Origin: Chryseobacterium capnotolerans
GTDB lineage: Bacteria > Bacteroidota > Bacteroidia > Flavobacteriales > Weeksellaceae
Assembly (NCBI RefSeq): GCF_021278965.1
Contig: NZ_CP065589.1
Coordinates: 1,679,001 to 1,743,000, forward strand
DNA: 64,000 nt
Direction: 5' to 3'
Position numbers and translations under genes: made by a program. Positions 45,659 through 54,165 of this stretch are shown in pieces. The first letter of the stretch is position 1, and every line of letters begins with the position of its first letter. A model generated the notes under the pieces. That model had not been told where the DNA came from, did no database searches, and saw only the letters and a program-made list of their open reading frames with translations.

Positions 45659-46106
45659 ATGAATTACACAATTAAAAAAGCAAGTCTTGAGGATCTTAAT
45701 GAAACGGCAGAGTTATTTAATCTTTATCGTATTTTTTACAGACAAGAATCTAATCTGGAAAAAGGAAAAGCTTTTTCTTAAAGAAAGATTCCTGAACAGT
45801 GAATCTGATATTTTCTTAGTCTGGCTTGATGGTAAAGCGGTGGGGTTTGTACAGCTTTATAAATTATTCCATTATACGAAACTACAAAAGCAATGGTTAT
45901 TGAGCGATTTATTTGTACATCCTGATTATAGAGGAAAAGGACTTTCTGTGGCATTGATTGACCGCAGCAAACAATGGTGTGAAGAAACAGGAGCTTGCGG
46001 GCTGATGCTTGAAACCGAAAAAACAAACGAAATTGGAAATACATTGTATCCTCGTTGTGGATTTGAATATGACGGACTTCATAATTACTACCATTGGTGG
46101 AAATAG
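45659..46106 (+). pseudogene. GNAT N-acetyltransferase, frameshifted as sequenced
   Basis: About 148 residues once repaired. MNYTIKKASLEDLNETAELFN opens a GNAT fold; LSDLFVHPDYRGKGLSVALIDRSK holds the acetyl-CoA loop (R/QxxGxG/A as RGKGLS) and LETEKTNEIGNTLYPRCGFEYDG the end. The T run at 45772-45776 has five bases where four keep the frame; the first part stops at 45780. The acetyl-acceptor is unknown. Divergent from the 2OG oxygenase gene. Confidence 0.85.
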
Positions 46107-46443
46107 ATCATGAATAGAATTGGGAAGGGATGATAATTCTTTCTGCTATTAGTTATTTATACTTAATAAGGAGTAGTATTATTTCTACAATTACCAGCAT
46201 TTAATTCTACAGCTATTCTTTTATAGCTATAAGGCATAGTCCTATTTTTGTACAGCTCTTATAGATCAAGGGTAGGACAGTTGATTCTATAGAGTTTATG
46301 CAAATTATCTCCGCCTTATTTCTACTTTTTCCCCAGGTTTTATGATTAGTACCACAAAACTGCTTTTGGGCGGGGATTTTTGCAACAAAAAAGAGAACTG
46401 TTTTGCAGTTCTCTTTTTATATAGTATTAATGTATTATTTTAA
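46107..46443. other. Intergenic region with orphan promoter-like box
   Basis: No gene is supported. A TATTTTTG box on the plus strand at 46243-46250 has no gene after it for a kilobase on that strand. A terminator hairpin follows at 46388-46418. Confidence 0.45.
46388..46418. terminator. Strong bidirectional terminator
   Basis: Perfect 13-bp stem AAAAAGAGAACTG/CAGTTCTCTTTTT with loop TTTTG, 26 nt after the minus-strand stop at 46444. Confidence 0.9.
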
Positions 46444-47025
46444 TTATTGAGCCAGCTGGGCGTAAGGAGTAAGTTTATTGTCATCACTCATAGTTGATCC
46501 CAGGAATTCTCTTTTTTGGTCTGCTTTCATTCTTCCCGCAGCATCATTGGCGTTAAAGTAAGCCTCGGTTAGCTTAGTTGCAATGTCCGCAGGTTTGAAC
46601 TCGAATTTTGTGTCACCTTCTACTCCTAAATAACCATTCTTTCTCGTAAGGTTAGAAATATAGTTGCTATAATTAATAAATGTATTTCTAAGATACTGAG
46701 TATGATATTCCATACACTTTTTAGCTTTTTTGGAAGAATTGTTCATAATACAGTTTTTCATATTGTTTCTGTATAAGAACCATTCAGATTCTAAAATGCC
46801 ATATTCTTTTCCAAGTGCCGTTTTTCCGTTGATCACGATATTATTGTCACCTTCTTTTGTAGCAATGGTCTGAAGATGTTGAATGACCAATGGAACTGTA
46901 GCTTCAATTTTTGATTTTGTATCCTTTAGTATGCTAAGGTCAGCAGCAGGAGATTTTTTCTTTTGCGCTGTAGTAACGTTAAAAATGAGCAGTAGTAGTA
47001 CAATCAGTAAATTATATCTTTTCAT
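46444..47025 (-). CDS. Exported hypothetical protein
   Basis: A 193-residue protein with signal peptide MKRYNLLIVLLLLIFNVTTAQ and a helical, Lys/Asn-rich mature part (ESEWFLYRNNMKNCIMNN, MEYHTQYLRNTFINYSNYISN). Two cysteines may form a disulfide. No family recognised. A single gene with a strong terminator; it faces away from blaI. Function unknown. Confidence 0.75.
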   Translation of the reverse strand: MKRYNLLIVLLLLIFNVTTAQKKKSPAADLSILKDTKSKIEATVPLVIQHLQTIATKEGDNNIVINGKTALGKEYGILESEWFLYRNNMKNCIMNNSSKKAKKCMEYHTQYLRNTFINYSNYISNLTRKNGYLGVEGDTKFEFKPADIATKLTEAYFNANDAAGRMKADQKREFLGSTMSDDNKLTPYAQLAQ

Positions 47026-47356
47026 GAGAAATTTTTAAGGCACTAAAATAAATATAATTTCCCGGTTTTAACAAATTCATTTTAATTTTATTTAATAAAA
47101 ATTAACAAGTTTTAAGAATTTCAGCCGGAAATACATTTTTTTCTGTTGATTAAGCAGGTGATAATTTCACTCTATTAAAAAATCAATATATTTGATTTGA
47201 ATTTATTAAACTGATTATCAGGTTATTATATTTATTTTGTTTTTATCACTAAAAAAATAGTTGTTAGAATCAATTTTATTTCTACATTTGTATAACTAAT
47301 TTCTTAGTGATATGGGATTATTTATTGTATATCACCTTAATGATCAATGAAAGGAT
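47026..47356. promoter_or_regulatory. blaI promoter with overlapping dyad operator
   Basis: This 331-nt divergent region has no gene. TTG at 47261-47263 and -7 box TACATTTG at 47283-47290 are spaced by 19 nt, the ideal Bacteroidota promoter. The box is part of the palindrome TACATTTGTA (47283-47292), which equals the TACA/TGTA operator half-sites of BlaI/MecI repressors. A second dyad ACTAA-TTTC-TTAGT follows at 47295-47308. Confidence 0.6.
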
Positions 47357-47722
47357 ATGAAAAACCAAACTTTAACAAAAGCAGAAGAACAGGTAATGCA
47401 GTACGTATGGAAACTGGAAAAAGGATTTCTAAAAGATATTCTTGATCTCTTTCCTGAGCCAAAACCGCATACCAATACCGTTTCCACTATTTTAAAAGTA
47501 TTAAAGGATAAGGAATTCGTAGACTATAATGTACACGGAAGACAGCATGAATATTTTCCGTTGATAACAAAAGAACAGTACTCAGGCAAAACGATGAAAA
47601 GCCTTGTGAAGAATTATTTCAAAGGGTCATATAAAAGTGCTGTTTCTTTTTTGGTAGAAAAAAATGAAATGACTGTAGAAGACCTTGAGATGTTGCTTAA
47701 CGAACTTAAAAACAAAGACTAA
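47357..47722 (+). CDS. blaI: BlaI/MecI/CopY-family transcriptional repressor
   Basis: A 121-residue winged-helix repressor. LTKAEEQVMQYVWKLEKGFLKDIL and KPHTNTVSTILKVLKDKEFVDYNVHGRQHEYFPLI are the family's DNA-binding wing and recognition helix; the C-terminal helix (KSAVSFLVEKNEMTVEDLEMLLNEL) is the dimer part cut by the M56 sensor in classic systems. It starts 5 nt before the M56 gene, the usual blaI-blaR1-like pair. Likely represses its own operon through TACA/TGTA at 47283. Confidence 0.93.
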   Translation: MKNQTLTKAEEQVMQYVWKLEKGFLKDILDLFPEPKPHTNTVSTILKVLKDKEFVDYNVHGRQHEYFPLITKEQYSGKTMKSLVKNYFKGSYKSAVSFLVEKNEMTVEDLEMLLNELKNKD

Positions 47723-47727
47723 TAACC

Positions 47728-49464
47728 ATGGAGACTCTGCTTTTGTACTTTGGAAAAGTAATTTTATGTTCGGGTGTAATGTTTCTGTATTATCAGTTGT
47801 CTTTAAAAGACAAGACATTTCATCATTACAACAGATTCTATCTTTTGTCTGCCATTTTGATATCGCTGCTGCTGCCCCTGGTCAAAATAGAAGATTTCAC
47901 CATAGAAGTAAGTAATGAGCTGTATGTGCTTCTTGGTAAGATTCAGAATTTTAACACACAAAAAACGTAAGCAATGGTAACCTTTATTTTAGCATTATTT
48001 TTTCAGCTCTGGGACTGGTTTCTCTCTATTTTTTAGGGAAGCTTATCTACGGGATCTTCAAGATTCAGCAGTTTAAGGGACAGTTTCAGAAAGAAAGTTT
48101 TGACGGGATCAATTTTTACCGTACAAACCTGACCGAAGCTCCGTTTTCATATTTTAAAAATCTTTTCTGGAAGAATACCATTACCCTGGATTCTGAGATC
48201 GGCAGACAGATTTTAAAGCATGAGATGGTACATATTGAACAAAAACATTCCTTTGATAAGATTCTTATTGAAGTAGTGACAGCTGTTTTCTGGTTCAATC
48301 CATTCTTTCATATCATTAAAAAAGAAATTAGTTTAATTCACGAATATCTGGCTGATAAAAAAGCCGTAAAGCATTCGGACACCAAAGCATTTGCGCAGAT
48401 GCTTTTAGCAAGCCACTTTTCCGGAACCCAGTTGCCTGCTGCCAGTCCGTTTCTAAGTTCAAACCTTAAAAAAGACTTAAGATGTTACAAAAACCAAAAA
48501 CCAAATTCGGGTATGCGCGTAGAATCCTTGCGTTGCCGGTTTTATTTACAGTAGCTTTTGCTTATCTGGTAAACGCTAAGAACAGAGAAATTGAAGAAAC
48601 AAACCTTTCTATTAAAAAAGCAGTTTCAGAAATCAAACATGATACAGTAAAAGAAAAAACAGAACAGAAAGAAATAGCAGAAACCAGACAGGGATCTTCT
48701 GGTACTGATCCAAAGTTAACTGAACTTGAAAAAAAGCTGGCTGAAAAAGAAAAAGAACTTGAAGGATTGGACCCCGAATCTAAAGCTTTTGATGATAAGA
48801 TTGAGGAAATAAGCTCCTTAGCCGGCGAGATTGGTAATATTACAGCCAATATGGAAGTTGATAAATATTTCAACTCTGCAGAATGGAAACAGCAGATGAA
48901 GGAGCTTGAGAACATGGATCCCTTGGATAAAAAAGAACTTCGTAAAATAAAAAAGAAGCACAAAAAGCAGCAAGAGAGGCCAGTAAAGCAGCGATAGAAG
49001 CTCAAAAAATTGGAAAAGAAGCTGAAAAAGCAGGAAAAGAAGCCGCAAGAATTGGAAAAGCCGCAGCAGAACAAGCCAGGGTTGAAAGTGGCAAAGCAAG
49101 AATCGAAGCTGAAAAAGCTAAGATAGAAATCGAGAAAGCAAAAATTGAAATTGAACAGGCTAAGGAGGAAGCGGAAAATACAGTGACAAGCCCAAGAGTT
49201 ATTACGCTAACAGGCTCTCCTAAAGTAATGGTGATGCAGGCAGACTTCATTAAAAAAGACGGAAATGGGAATATTACCATGAATGGAGTGAAGAAGTATG
49301 ATGTGAAAGGTTGGGATAATATCAAATACTTTGTAAACGGAAATGAAGTTTCCAAGGAAGAAGCTCTCGCTATAAAACCTGAGAATATTGCAATGGTCAA
49401 TATTATTAAGGAAAATGTAGTACGAGGGACTCAGAATGAAATAAGAATTCAGACAAAGAAATAA
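47728..49464 (+). pseudogene. M56 family metallopeptidase (BlaR1-like sensor), three frameshifts as sequenced
   Basis: About 579 residues once repaired. N-terminal membrane helices (LLLYFGKVILCSGVMFLYYQLSL, FYLLSAILISLLLPL, ALGLVSLYFLGKLIYG), then the zinc site HEMVHIEQKHSFDKI (HExxH) and HEYLADKKAVKH, a further membrane helix RRILALPVLFTVAFAYLV, a long Lys/Glu/Ala helical linker and a C-terminal module VNGNEVSKEEALAIKPENI like those linked to TonB. The A runs at 47960-47965, 48468-48473 and 48949-48954 each lack one base. Paired with blaI, it would sense an envelope signal and cut the repressor; the signal is unknown. Confidence 0.85.
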
Positions 49465-49519
49465 AGTTCAACCAGGCTTTGCCAATATCATATTGTCAAA
49501 GTCTTTTTTATCATCCATT

Positions 49520-50404
49520 ATGAAAAATAAAATTCTATTTTTTATGTTTCTGGGAATTCTGACCAATGCCCAGATCAACAGGTTTTTTTATGAATACCAA
49601 TTTATTCCTGATGTTAATAATAAAGAAGAGGTTAAGAAGGAAATGATGCTGTTGGATATTGATAAAACCGGATCTAACTATTACAGTCATGATAAGTTTG
49701 TAGCAGATTCTACTGGGCGGGCAGATCTTGAAAAACAGCTGAAATCCGGAAGCGGAAGTATAAGCGTGAATAAAAGAGATAGACCGGGAATGGTTTCTTA
49801 TAGAGTAACAAAACAGTATCCTGATTTTAAAACTTATCTTTTCAGAAGTATTTCCATGGATAAATACAAAATTAAGGAAGATAAAAAACCGGAATGGAAA
49901 ATTTTGCCTGAAAAACAAAAAATCGGAGAATATAATGCTCAAAAAGCAACCACAAGTTTTGGCGGAAGAGACTGGACTGCATGGTTTACTACGGATATTC
50001 CTATTCAGGACGGTCCTTATGTGTTCTATGGACTTCCGGGACTTATTGTAAAACTGGAAGATTCTACAGGTTCTCACAGTATGCAGCTCATAGGCAATAA
50101 AAATATGCAATCCCAGGAGAAGCAGACAGACCTTGAGCTTCCTGGGAATGTAAAAATATTGGGACTGGATGGTAAGGATATTGAAGTGACCAAAGATCAG
50201 TTTAAAAAAGCATGGAAAGCTTATGTGAATGATCCTACAAAGAATATGAGGGAAATGATGATGAGAAATGGTGGTGAAGCTGGAGGAAAAGTAGCATTTA
50301 AAGTAAAAACAGCAGACGGGAAAGAATTCTCAGACCCCAATCAGGTATTCAAAGAAATGGAAAAGCGGACAAAAGAGATGCTTCAAAAGACAACAATCCG
50401 ATAG
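49520..50404 (+). CDS. GLPGLI family exported protein
   Basis: A 294-residue protein with signal peptide MKNKILFFMFLGILTNAQ. The family name-giving motif is present at FYGLPGLIVKLED; AWFTTDIPIQDGPYVFYGLPGLI is the TIGR01200-type core. Function is unknown, but the family is found in Bacteroidota, often with M56/TonB-linked genes as here. The start at 49520 opens the signal peptide; the frame begins earlier without leader-like sequence. It follows the M56 gene after 55 nt. Confidence 0.9.
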   Translation: MKNKILFFMFLGILTNAQINRFFYEYQFIPDVNNKEEVKKEMMLLDIDKTGSNYYSHDKFVADSTGRADLEKQLKSGSGSISVNKRDRPGMVSYRVTKQYPDFKTYLFRSISMDKYKIKEDKKPEWKILPEKQKIGEYNAQKATTSFGGRDWTAWFTTDIPIQDGPYVFYGLPGLIVKLEDSTGSHSMQLIGNKNMQSQEKQTDLELPGNVKILGLDGKDIEVTKDQFKKAWKAYVNDPTKNMREMMMRNGGEAGGKVAFKVKTADGKEFSDPNQVFKEMEKRTKEMLQKTTIR

Positions 50405-50536
50405 AACCGGATCTGGTGAACTAAAATTATTATTTTCTACTGAACAGAATGACCCAAGGTTGTTCTGTTTTTGTTTTTACGGACTAATTCTCTATTTTTA
50501 AACAACATTAAGCCATAAACGTAAACATTAATCTCT

Positions 50537-51103
50537 ATGACGGAAAAAGAAAAATGTGAAGCTGGACTTTTATATAATGCTAATTATGATGCAGAACTCA
50601 TCCGTGAACGTAAGGTTTGTAAAGATCTGTGTTTAGAATATAATGGATTGAAGAATTCTGATACAGAAGAAAGAAACCGGCTGCTTAAAAGAATTCTGGG
50701 AAATACCAAAGAAAACTTATGTATTGAACCTTCTTTTTGGTGTGATTACGGATATAATATTGAAGTAGGAGAAAATTTTTATGCTAATCATAACCTTGTA
50801 GTTTTAGATTGTGCTAAGGTTAAGTTTGGTGATAATGTCTTTATTGGGCCTAACTGTAGTTTTTATACGGCAGGGCATCCGCTTGATGTAAAACAACGAA
50901 ATGAAGGTTTGGAATATGCACATCCGATTACTGTAGGTGATAATGTATGGTTAGGAGGAAATGTAGTAGTTCTTCCTGGTATTACGATTGGAAATAACAG
51001 TGTAATAGGAGCGGGAAGTGTAGTCAATAAAGATATTCCGGAGAATGTAGTTGCTGTAGGAAATCCCTGTAAAGTGGTAAAAGCTATTGAAGGAAATGAA
51101 TAA
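50537..51103 (+). CDS. maa: Maltose/galactoside O-acetyltransferase family (left-handed beta-helix)
   Basis: A 188-residue hexapeptide-repeat acetyltransferase. The N-terminal Mac domain (MTEKEKCEAGLLYNANYD) is followed by the beta-helix with hexapeptide repeats IEVGENFYANHNLVVLD, VKFGDNVFIGPNCSFYTAGHPLD (catalytic histidine) and ITVGDNVWLGGNVVVLPGITIGNNSVIGAGSVV. It uses acetyl-CoA to acetylate sugars; the natural acceptor is uncertain. Single gene with a shared terminator at 51109. Confidence 0.93.
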   Translation: MTEKEKCEAGLLYNANYDAELIRERKVCKDLCLEYNGLKNSDTEERNRLLKRILGNTKENLCIEPSFWCDYGYNIEVGENFYANHNLVVLDCAKVKFGDNVFIGPNCSFYTAGHPLDVKQRNEGLEYAHPITVGDNVWLGGNVVVLPGITIGNNSVIGAGSVVNKDIPENVVAVGNPCKVVKAIEGNE

Positions 51104-51108
51104 AATAG

Positions 51109-51138
51109 AAATCCCGAAACGAAGTTCCGGGATTTTAT
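51109..51138. terminator. Bidirectional terminator
   Basis: Stem AAATCCCG/CGGGATTT, extended by AAC/GTT past one mismatch, between convergent genes ending at 51103 and 51163. Confidence 0.82.
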
Positions 51139-51162
51139 ATATCTTAAAAAAACAGTCAGAAA

Positions 51163-51816
51163 TTAAGATAATTTCTGAGAATCAGCAATAAACTGAGCTA
51201 ATCCGCTGTCTGTTAAAGGGTGCTTTAATAAGCTCAAGATCGGAGGAAGTGGAGATGTAATAACATCAGCTCCAATTTTAGCACAGTCGATGATGTGCAT
51301 TGAGTGACGGATAGAAGCTGCCAAGATTTCAGTTTCGAACATATAATTATCGAAAATTAATCTGATCTCCTGGATAAGGTTTAATCCGTCTGTAGAGATA
51401 TCATCTAATCTTCCAAGGAATGGAGAAACATAAGTTGCTCCTGCCTTAGCTGCCAAAAGAGCTTGCCCCGGAGAGAAGATCAATGTACAGTTAGTTTTGA
51501 TTCCTTTATCAGAAAAATATTTTAATGCTTTGATACCATCCTTAATCATTGGGATTTTTACAACGATATTAGGGTGGATTGCAGCCAATTCATCTCCTTC
51601 TTTAATCATTTCTTCATACGTTGTAGAAAGTACTTCAGCAGAAATATCTCCGTCTACAAGCTCGCAGATCGTTTTATAATGGTTTTTGATGGCTTCAGTT
51701 CCCTGAATACCCTCTTTAGCCATTAATGAAGGGTTGGTCGTTACACCATCTAAGATTCCAAGATCTTTAGCTTCCTTGATTTGCTCTAAATTAGCTGTGT
51801 CAATAAAAAATTTCAT
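51163..51816 (-). CDS. fsa: Fructose-6-phosphate aldolase / small transaldolase
   Basis: A 217-residue class I aldolase of the TalC/FSA type. [28 protein letters not shown] and the Schiff-base lysine in [16 protein letters not shown] are clear; [31 protein letters not shown] and [17 protein letters not shown] end it. It may act as transaldolase in the pentose phosphate pathway or as fructose-6-phosphate aldolase; sequence cannot decide. -7 box at 51840. Confidence 0.93.
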   Translation of the reverse strand: MKFFIDTANLEQIKEAKDLGILDGVTTNPSLMAKEGIQGTEAIKNHYKTICELVDGDISAEVLSTTYEEMIKEGDELAAIHPNIVVKIPMIKDGIKALKYFSDKGIKTNCTLIFSPGQALLAAKAGATYVSPFLGRLDDISTDGLNLIQEIRLIFDNYMFETEILAASIRHSMHIIDCAKIGADVITSPLPPILSLLKHPLTDSGLAQFIADSQKLS

Positions 51817-51839
51817 TTTGTTAAATAGATTTATTAATG

Positions 51840-51847
51840 CAAAGATA
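51840..51847 (-). promoter_or_regulatory. -7 box TATCTTTG of the aldolase gene
   Basis: Exact TAnnTTTG on the minus strand, 23 nt before the start codon at 51816. Confidence 0.6.
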
Positions 51848-52117
51848 AGTCATTTAATCGAGTTCTGGGATATGATTTTTTCAGACTTGAATTTGAGTGG
51901 GAGAGTTGTAGCGTTTTAGAGTAATAGGGAGGTAAAGTCTATAGGAAGCAAGTAGGGAACAGGTAAAATTTAGTAAATAAGTCCTACATTCCCCTTCTCT
52001 GAAGGGGTGTCTTTTTTGCAAAGCAAAAAGACGGTTAGTTTACCATGAGTAATAAGCAATCAATAATGAGTAATAATGGCGGGCGAAAAAAATACAGCTA
52101 ATATAAAATCTAATACT
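51848..52117. other. Intergenic region with two tandem hairpins
   Basis: No gene is supported. CCCCTTC-TCT-GAAGGGG (51991-52007) and GTCTTTTTTGC/GCAAAAAGAC (52009-52032) stand next to each other and look like a remnant of a dispersed intergenic repeat. Confidence 0.5.
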
Positions 52118-52125
52118 TACTTTTG
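52118..52125 (+). promoter_or_regulatory. -7 box TACTTTTG of the DUF1905 gene
   Basis: Exact TAnnTTTG match 18 nt before the ATG at 52144. Confidence 0.6.
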
Positions 52126-52143
52126 TTTTAACACTCATATCCA

Positions 52144-52632
52144 ATGAAAAACACCACTTTTACCGCCACGTTGGAAATTATAGGAATCAATCCTTTTGTT
52201 TTTATTCCCGAAGAAATTCTGGAGACTATTTTTGAAGCATCAGGAAGAAATAAAAGTCCAATTCCGGTGAAAGGAACCGTGAATGGAAAGGAATTTCAGC
52301 AAAATCTGATGAAATATCTGGGTGAATGGAGACTGTATGTCAATCTAATCATGCTGAAAAATTCTCCCAAGAGAATTGGCGAAACTATTGAAGTGATGCT
52401 GGAATATGATCATGCTGACCGGAGTATTTCTATCCATCCTCAATTGGAGCAAGCGATAAAAGACAGTACGTTGGCTGCAAATAATTTTGAAAAACTTATT
52501 CCGTCAAGGCGAAATGAATTAATTCGTTACATCAATAACCTGAAAACTGAAGCAAGTATTCAGCGTAATATTGAGAAAATTATCAGGCATTTGCATGGAG
52601 AAACAGATTTCTTTGGAAAGAAGATTGAGTAA
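52144..52632 (+). CDS. DUF1905/YdeI-like (OmdA) protein
   Basis: A 162-residue protein with DUF1905 at the N-terminus (PFVFIPEEILETIFEASGRN, IPVKGTVNGKEFQQNLM, WRLYVN) and the YdeI/OmdA helical repeat at the end (LIPSRRNELIRYINNLKTEASIQRNIEKII). The family has been linked to tolerance of membrane peptides in some bacteria, but the function is not firmly known. Own promoter and a strong bidirectional terminator at 52673. Confidence 0.85.
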   Translation: MKNTTFTATLEIIGINPFVFIPEEILETIFEASGRNKSPIPVKGTVNGKEFQQNLMKYLGEWRLYVNLIMLKNSPKRIGETIEVMLEYDHADRSISIHPQLEQAIKDSTLAANNFEKLIPSRRNELIRYINNLKTEASIQRNIEKIIRHLHGETDFFGKKIE

Positions 52633-52672
52633 GAAATTAAAACAACTTTACAGAAGAGATGATTAAAATGAA

Positions 52673-52711
52673 AAAAACAAAAACCGGAATATGTTCCGGT
52701 TTTTGTTTTTA
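52673..52711. terminator. Very strong bidirectional terminator
   Basis: A stem of about 16 bp, AAAACAAAAACCGGAA/TTCCGGTTTTTGTTTT, with loop TATG, between convergent genes ending at 52632 and 52716. Confidence 0.92.
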
Positions 52712-52715
52712 GTAT

Positions 52716-53279
52716 TTATGAATTTAAAGTTTTGCTAAGTTTGATAGCGTCCTGATTGTTAGGATCATATTTTAGGGATTTTGCAATGTGTTCTTTTGCT
52801 TTATTGGGATCACTTTGCTGTTCTGCAAAAGCAATATAAAAGTAGGCATAAGCCAGATTCTTTTTATTTTGTTCCACTTCTTCCGGCTTTACAGCTGCAA
52901 TATACTTTTCATAGGCAGCTTTTGCATTAGCATCATCTTTGGCAGCTTGATAAGCATAAGCCTGGCTGTAATAAGAAGGAGCCCAATCAGGTAATAAAAC
53001 AGAGATTTTTTTCCAGGTATCAATTGCATTGGTCCAATCTGATGCTTCCTGGTAAGCAGTAGCCAGTTTTGCTAAGGCTTCCGTATCTTTAGGGTTAGCT
53101 TCAATTTGCTTTTTAAGACCGTCTATAGTAGGGTTAGTGGATTGTGTGACCACAGCAGTTTGGTTGGCTGTAGTACTGGCACTATCTGTTTGAGTCGTTT
53201 GAGCACTTACAAAACCAGCGCTTCCTACAAGAATTAAACCTGCAAATAGGTTTTTGATGTTCATTTTCGGTATTTTCAT
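52716..53279 (-). CDS. Exported tetratricopeptide-repeat protein
   Basis: A 187-residue protein with signal peptide (NIKNLFAGLILVGSAGFVSAQ), a Thr/Gln/Ser-rich spacer and about three TPR units: ALAKLATAYQEASDWTNAIDTWKKI, APSYYSQAYAYQAAKDDANAKAAYEKY and AYAYFYIAFAEQQSDPNKAKEHIAKS. TPR proteins make protein contacts; the partner is unknown. ATG 53264 (MNIKNLF) is an alternative start. Single gene. Confidence 0.85.
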   Translation of the reverse strand: MKIPKMNIKNLFAGLILVGSAGFVSAQTTQTDSASTTANQTAVVTQSTNPTIDGLKKQIEANPKDTEALAKLATAYQEASDWTNAIDTWKKISVLLPDWAPSYYSQAYAYQAAKDDANAKAAYEKYIAAVKPEEVEQNKKNLAYAYFYIAFAEQQSDPNKAKEHIAKSLKYDPNNQDAIKLSKTLNS

Positions 53280-53402
53280 AATCTTATATTTTATAATTCT
53301 TAAAACTAAAATTCAAGAATAATTCCATAAAAGCTCAATTTTTAGAGGCTTTAAGTTTTTTTAGAAAATATTAACGGGATTCATGTTTTTTTTAGTTTAA
53401 TT

Positions 53403-53433
53403 TTTGATTCGTTGATGTTTGAACCTATCTTTG
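53403..53433 (+). promoter_or_regulatory. Promoter of pepE, ideal Bacteroidota spacing
   Basis: TTTG at 53403-53406, 19 nt, TATCTTTG at 53426-53433: full match to the TTTG-N19-TAnnTTTG consensus. Confidence 0.75.
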
Positions 53434-53472
53434 TAAGTCTATTTTTATAATCAAAGTAATCATAAATATCGC

Positions 53473-54165
53473 ATGAATATCATATTAGCTTCCACATCCA
53501 CACTGTTCGGTGGAGAATATCTGGAATATTTAAGAGAAGAATTAATTCAGTTATATACAGGAATTGACGAGATCATTTTTGTTCCTTTTGCAAGACCGGG
53601 AGGTATTTCCCACGAAGATTATACAGCAAAGGCCCGCTCATTTTTTGAAACGATTAATATCAAAGTAAAAGGTCTCCACGAATTCGAAAATAAAGTTGAA
53701 GCTTTAAATCAGGCAAAAGGATTTTTTACAGGAGGTGGAAATACATTTTTATTGGTGAAAACACTGCATGAGGAAGGATTGATGTCTGTTTTAAAAGAAA
53801 ATGTAACTAGTGGTAAACCCTATCTTGGATGCAGTGCGGGAAGCAATATTGGAGGACAAAATATGAAAACAACGAACGATATGCCGATCGTTTATCCACC
53901 AAGTTTTGATTGTATGGGATTGGTCCCGTTCAATCTTAATCCACATTATCTTGATCCGAATCCGGACTTAAAACATAACGGAGAAACAAGGGAAACCCGA
54001 ATTATGGAATTCCTTACTCAAAATGATCTTAAAGTAGTAGGCCTCAGAGAAGGAAACTGGATCAGAAGAATCAATGATAAAATTACTGTAGAAGGGAATG
54101 AACTGACCAGAATCTTTGAAAAAGGAAAAGAACCTTACGAAATAGAATCGGGAAGCATATTATAA
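53473..54165 (+). CDS. pepE: Dipeptidase E (aspartyl dipeptidase, S51)
   Basis: A 230-residue serine peptidase of family S51 that cleaves N-terminal aspartyl dipeptides. GFFTGGGNTFLLVKTLHEEG and the nucleophile serine in LGCSAGSNIGG are the hallmarks; NLNPHYLDPNP and the ETRETRIMEFL segment complete the active site region. Its stop overlaps the start of the next gene (TAATG). Confidence 0.94.
   Translation: MNIILASTSTLFGGEYLEYLREELIQLYTGIDEIIFVPFARPGGISHEDYTAKARSFFETINIKVKGLHEFENKVEALNQAKGFFTGGGNTFLLVKTLHEEGLMSVLKENVTSGKPYLGCSAGSNIGGQNMKTTNDMPIVYPPSFDCMGLVPFNLNPHYLDPNPDLKHNGETRETRIMEFLTQNDLKVVGLREGNWIRRINDKITVEGNELTRIFEKGKEPYEIESGSIL

Noticed and set aside
53403..53433. Separate small gene between the TPR gene and pepE
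   Set aside because: The segment is an ideal promoter for pepE and holds no open frame of note.
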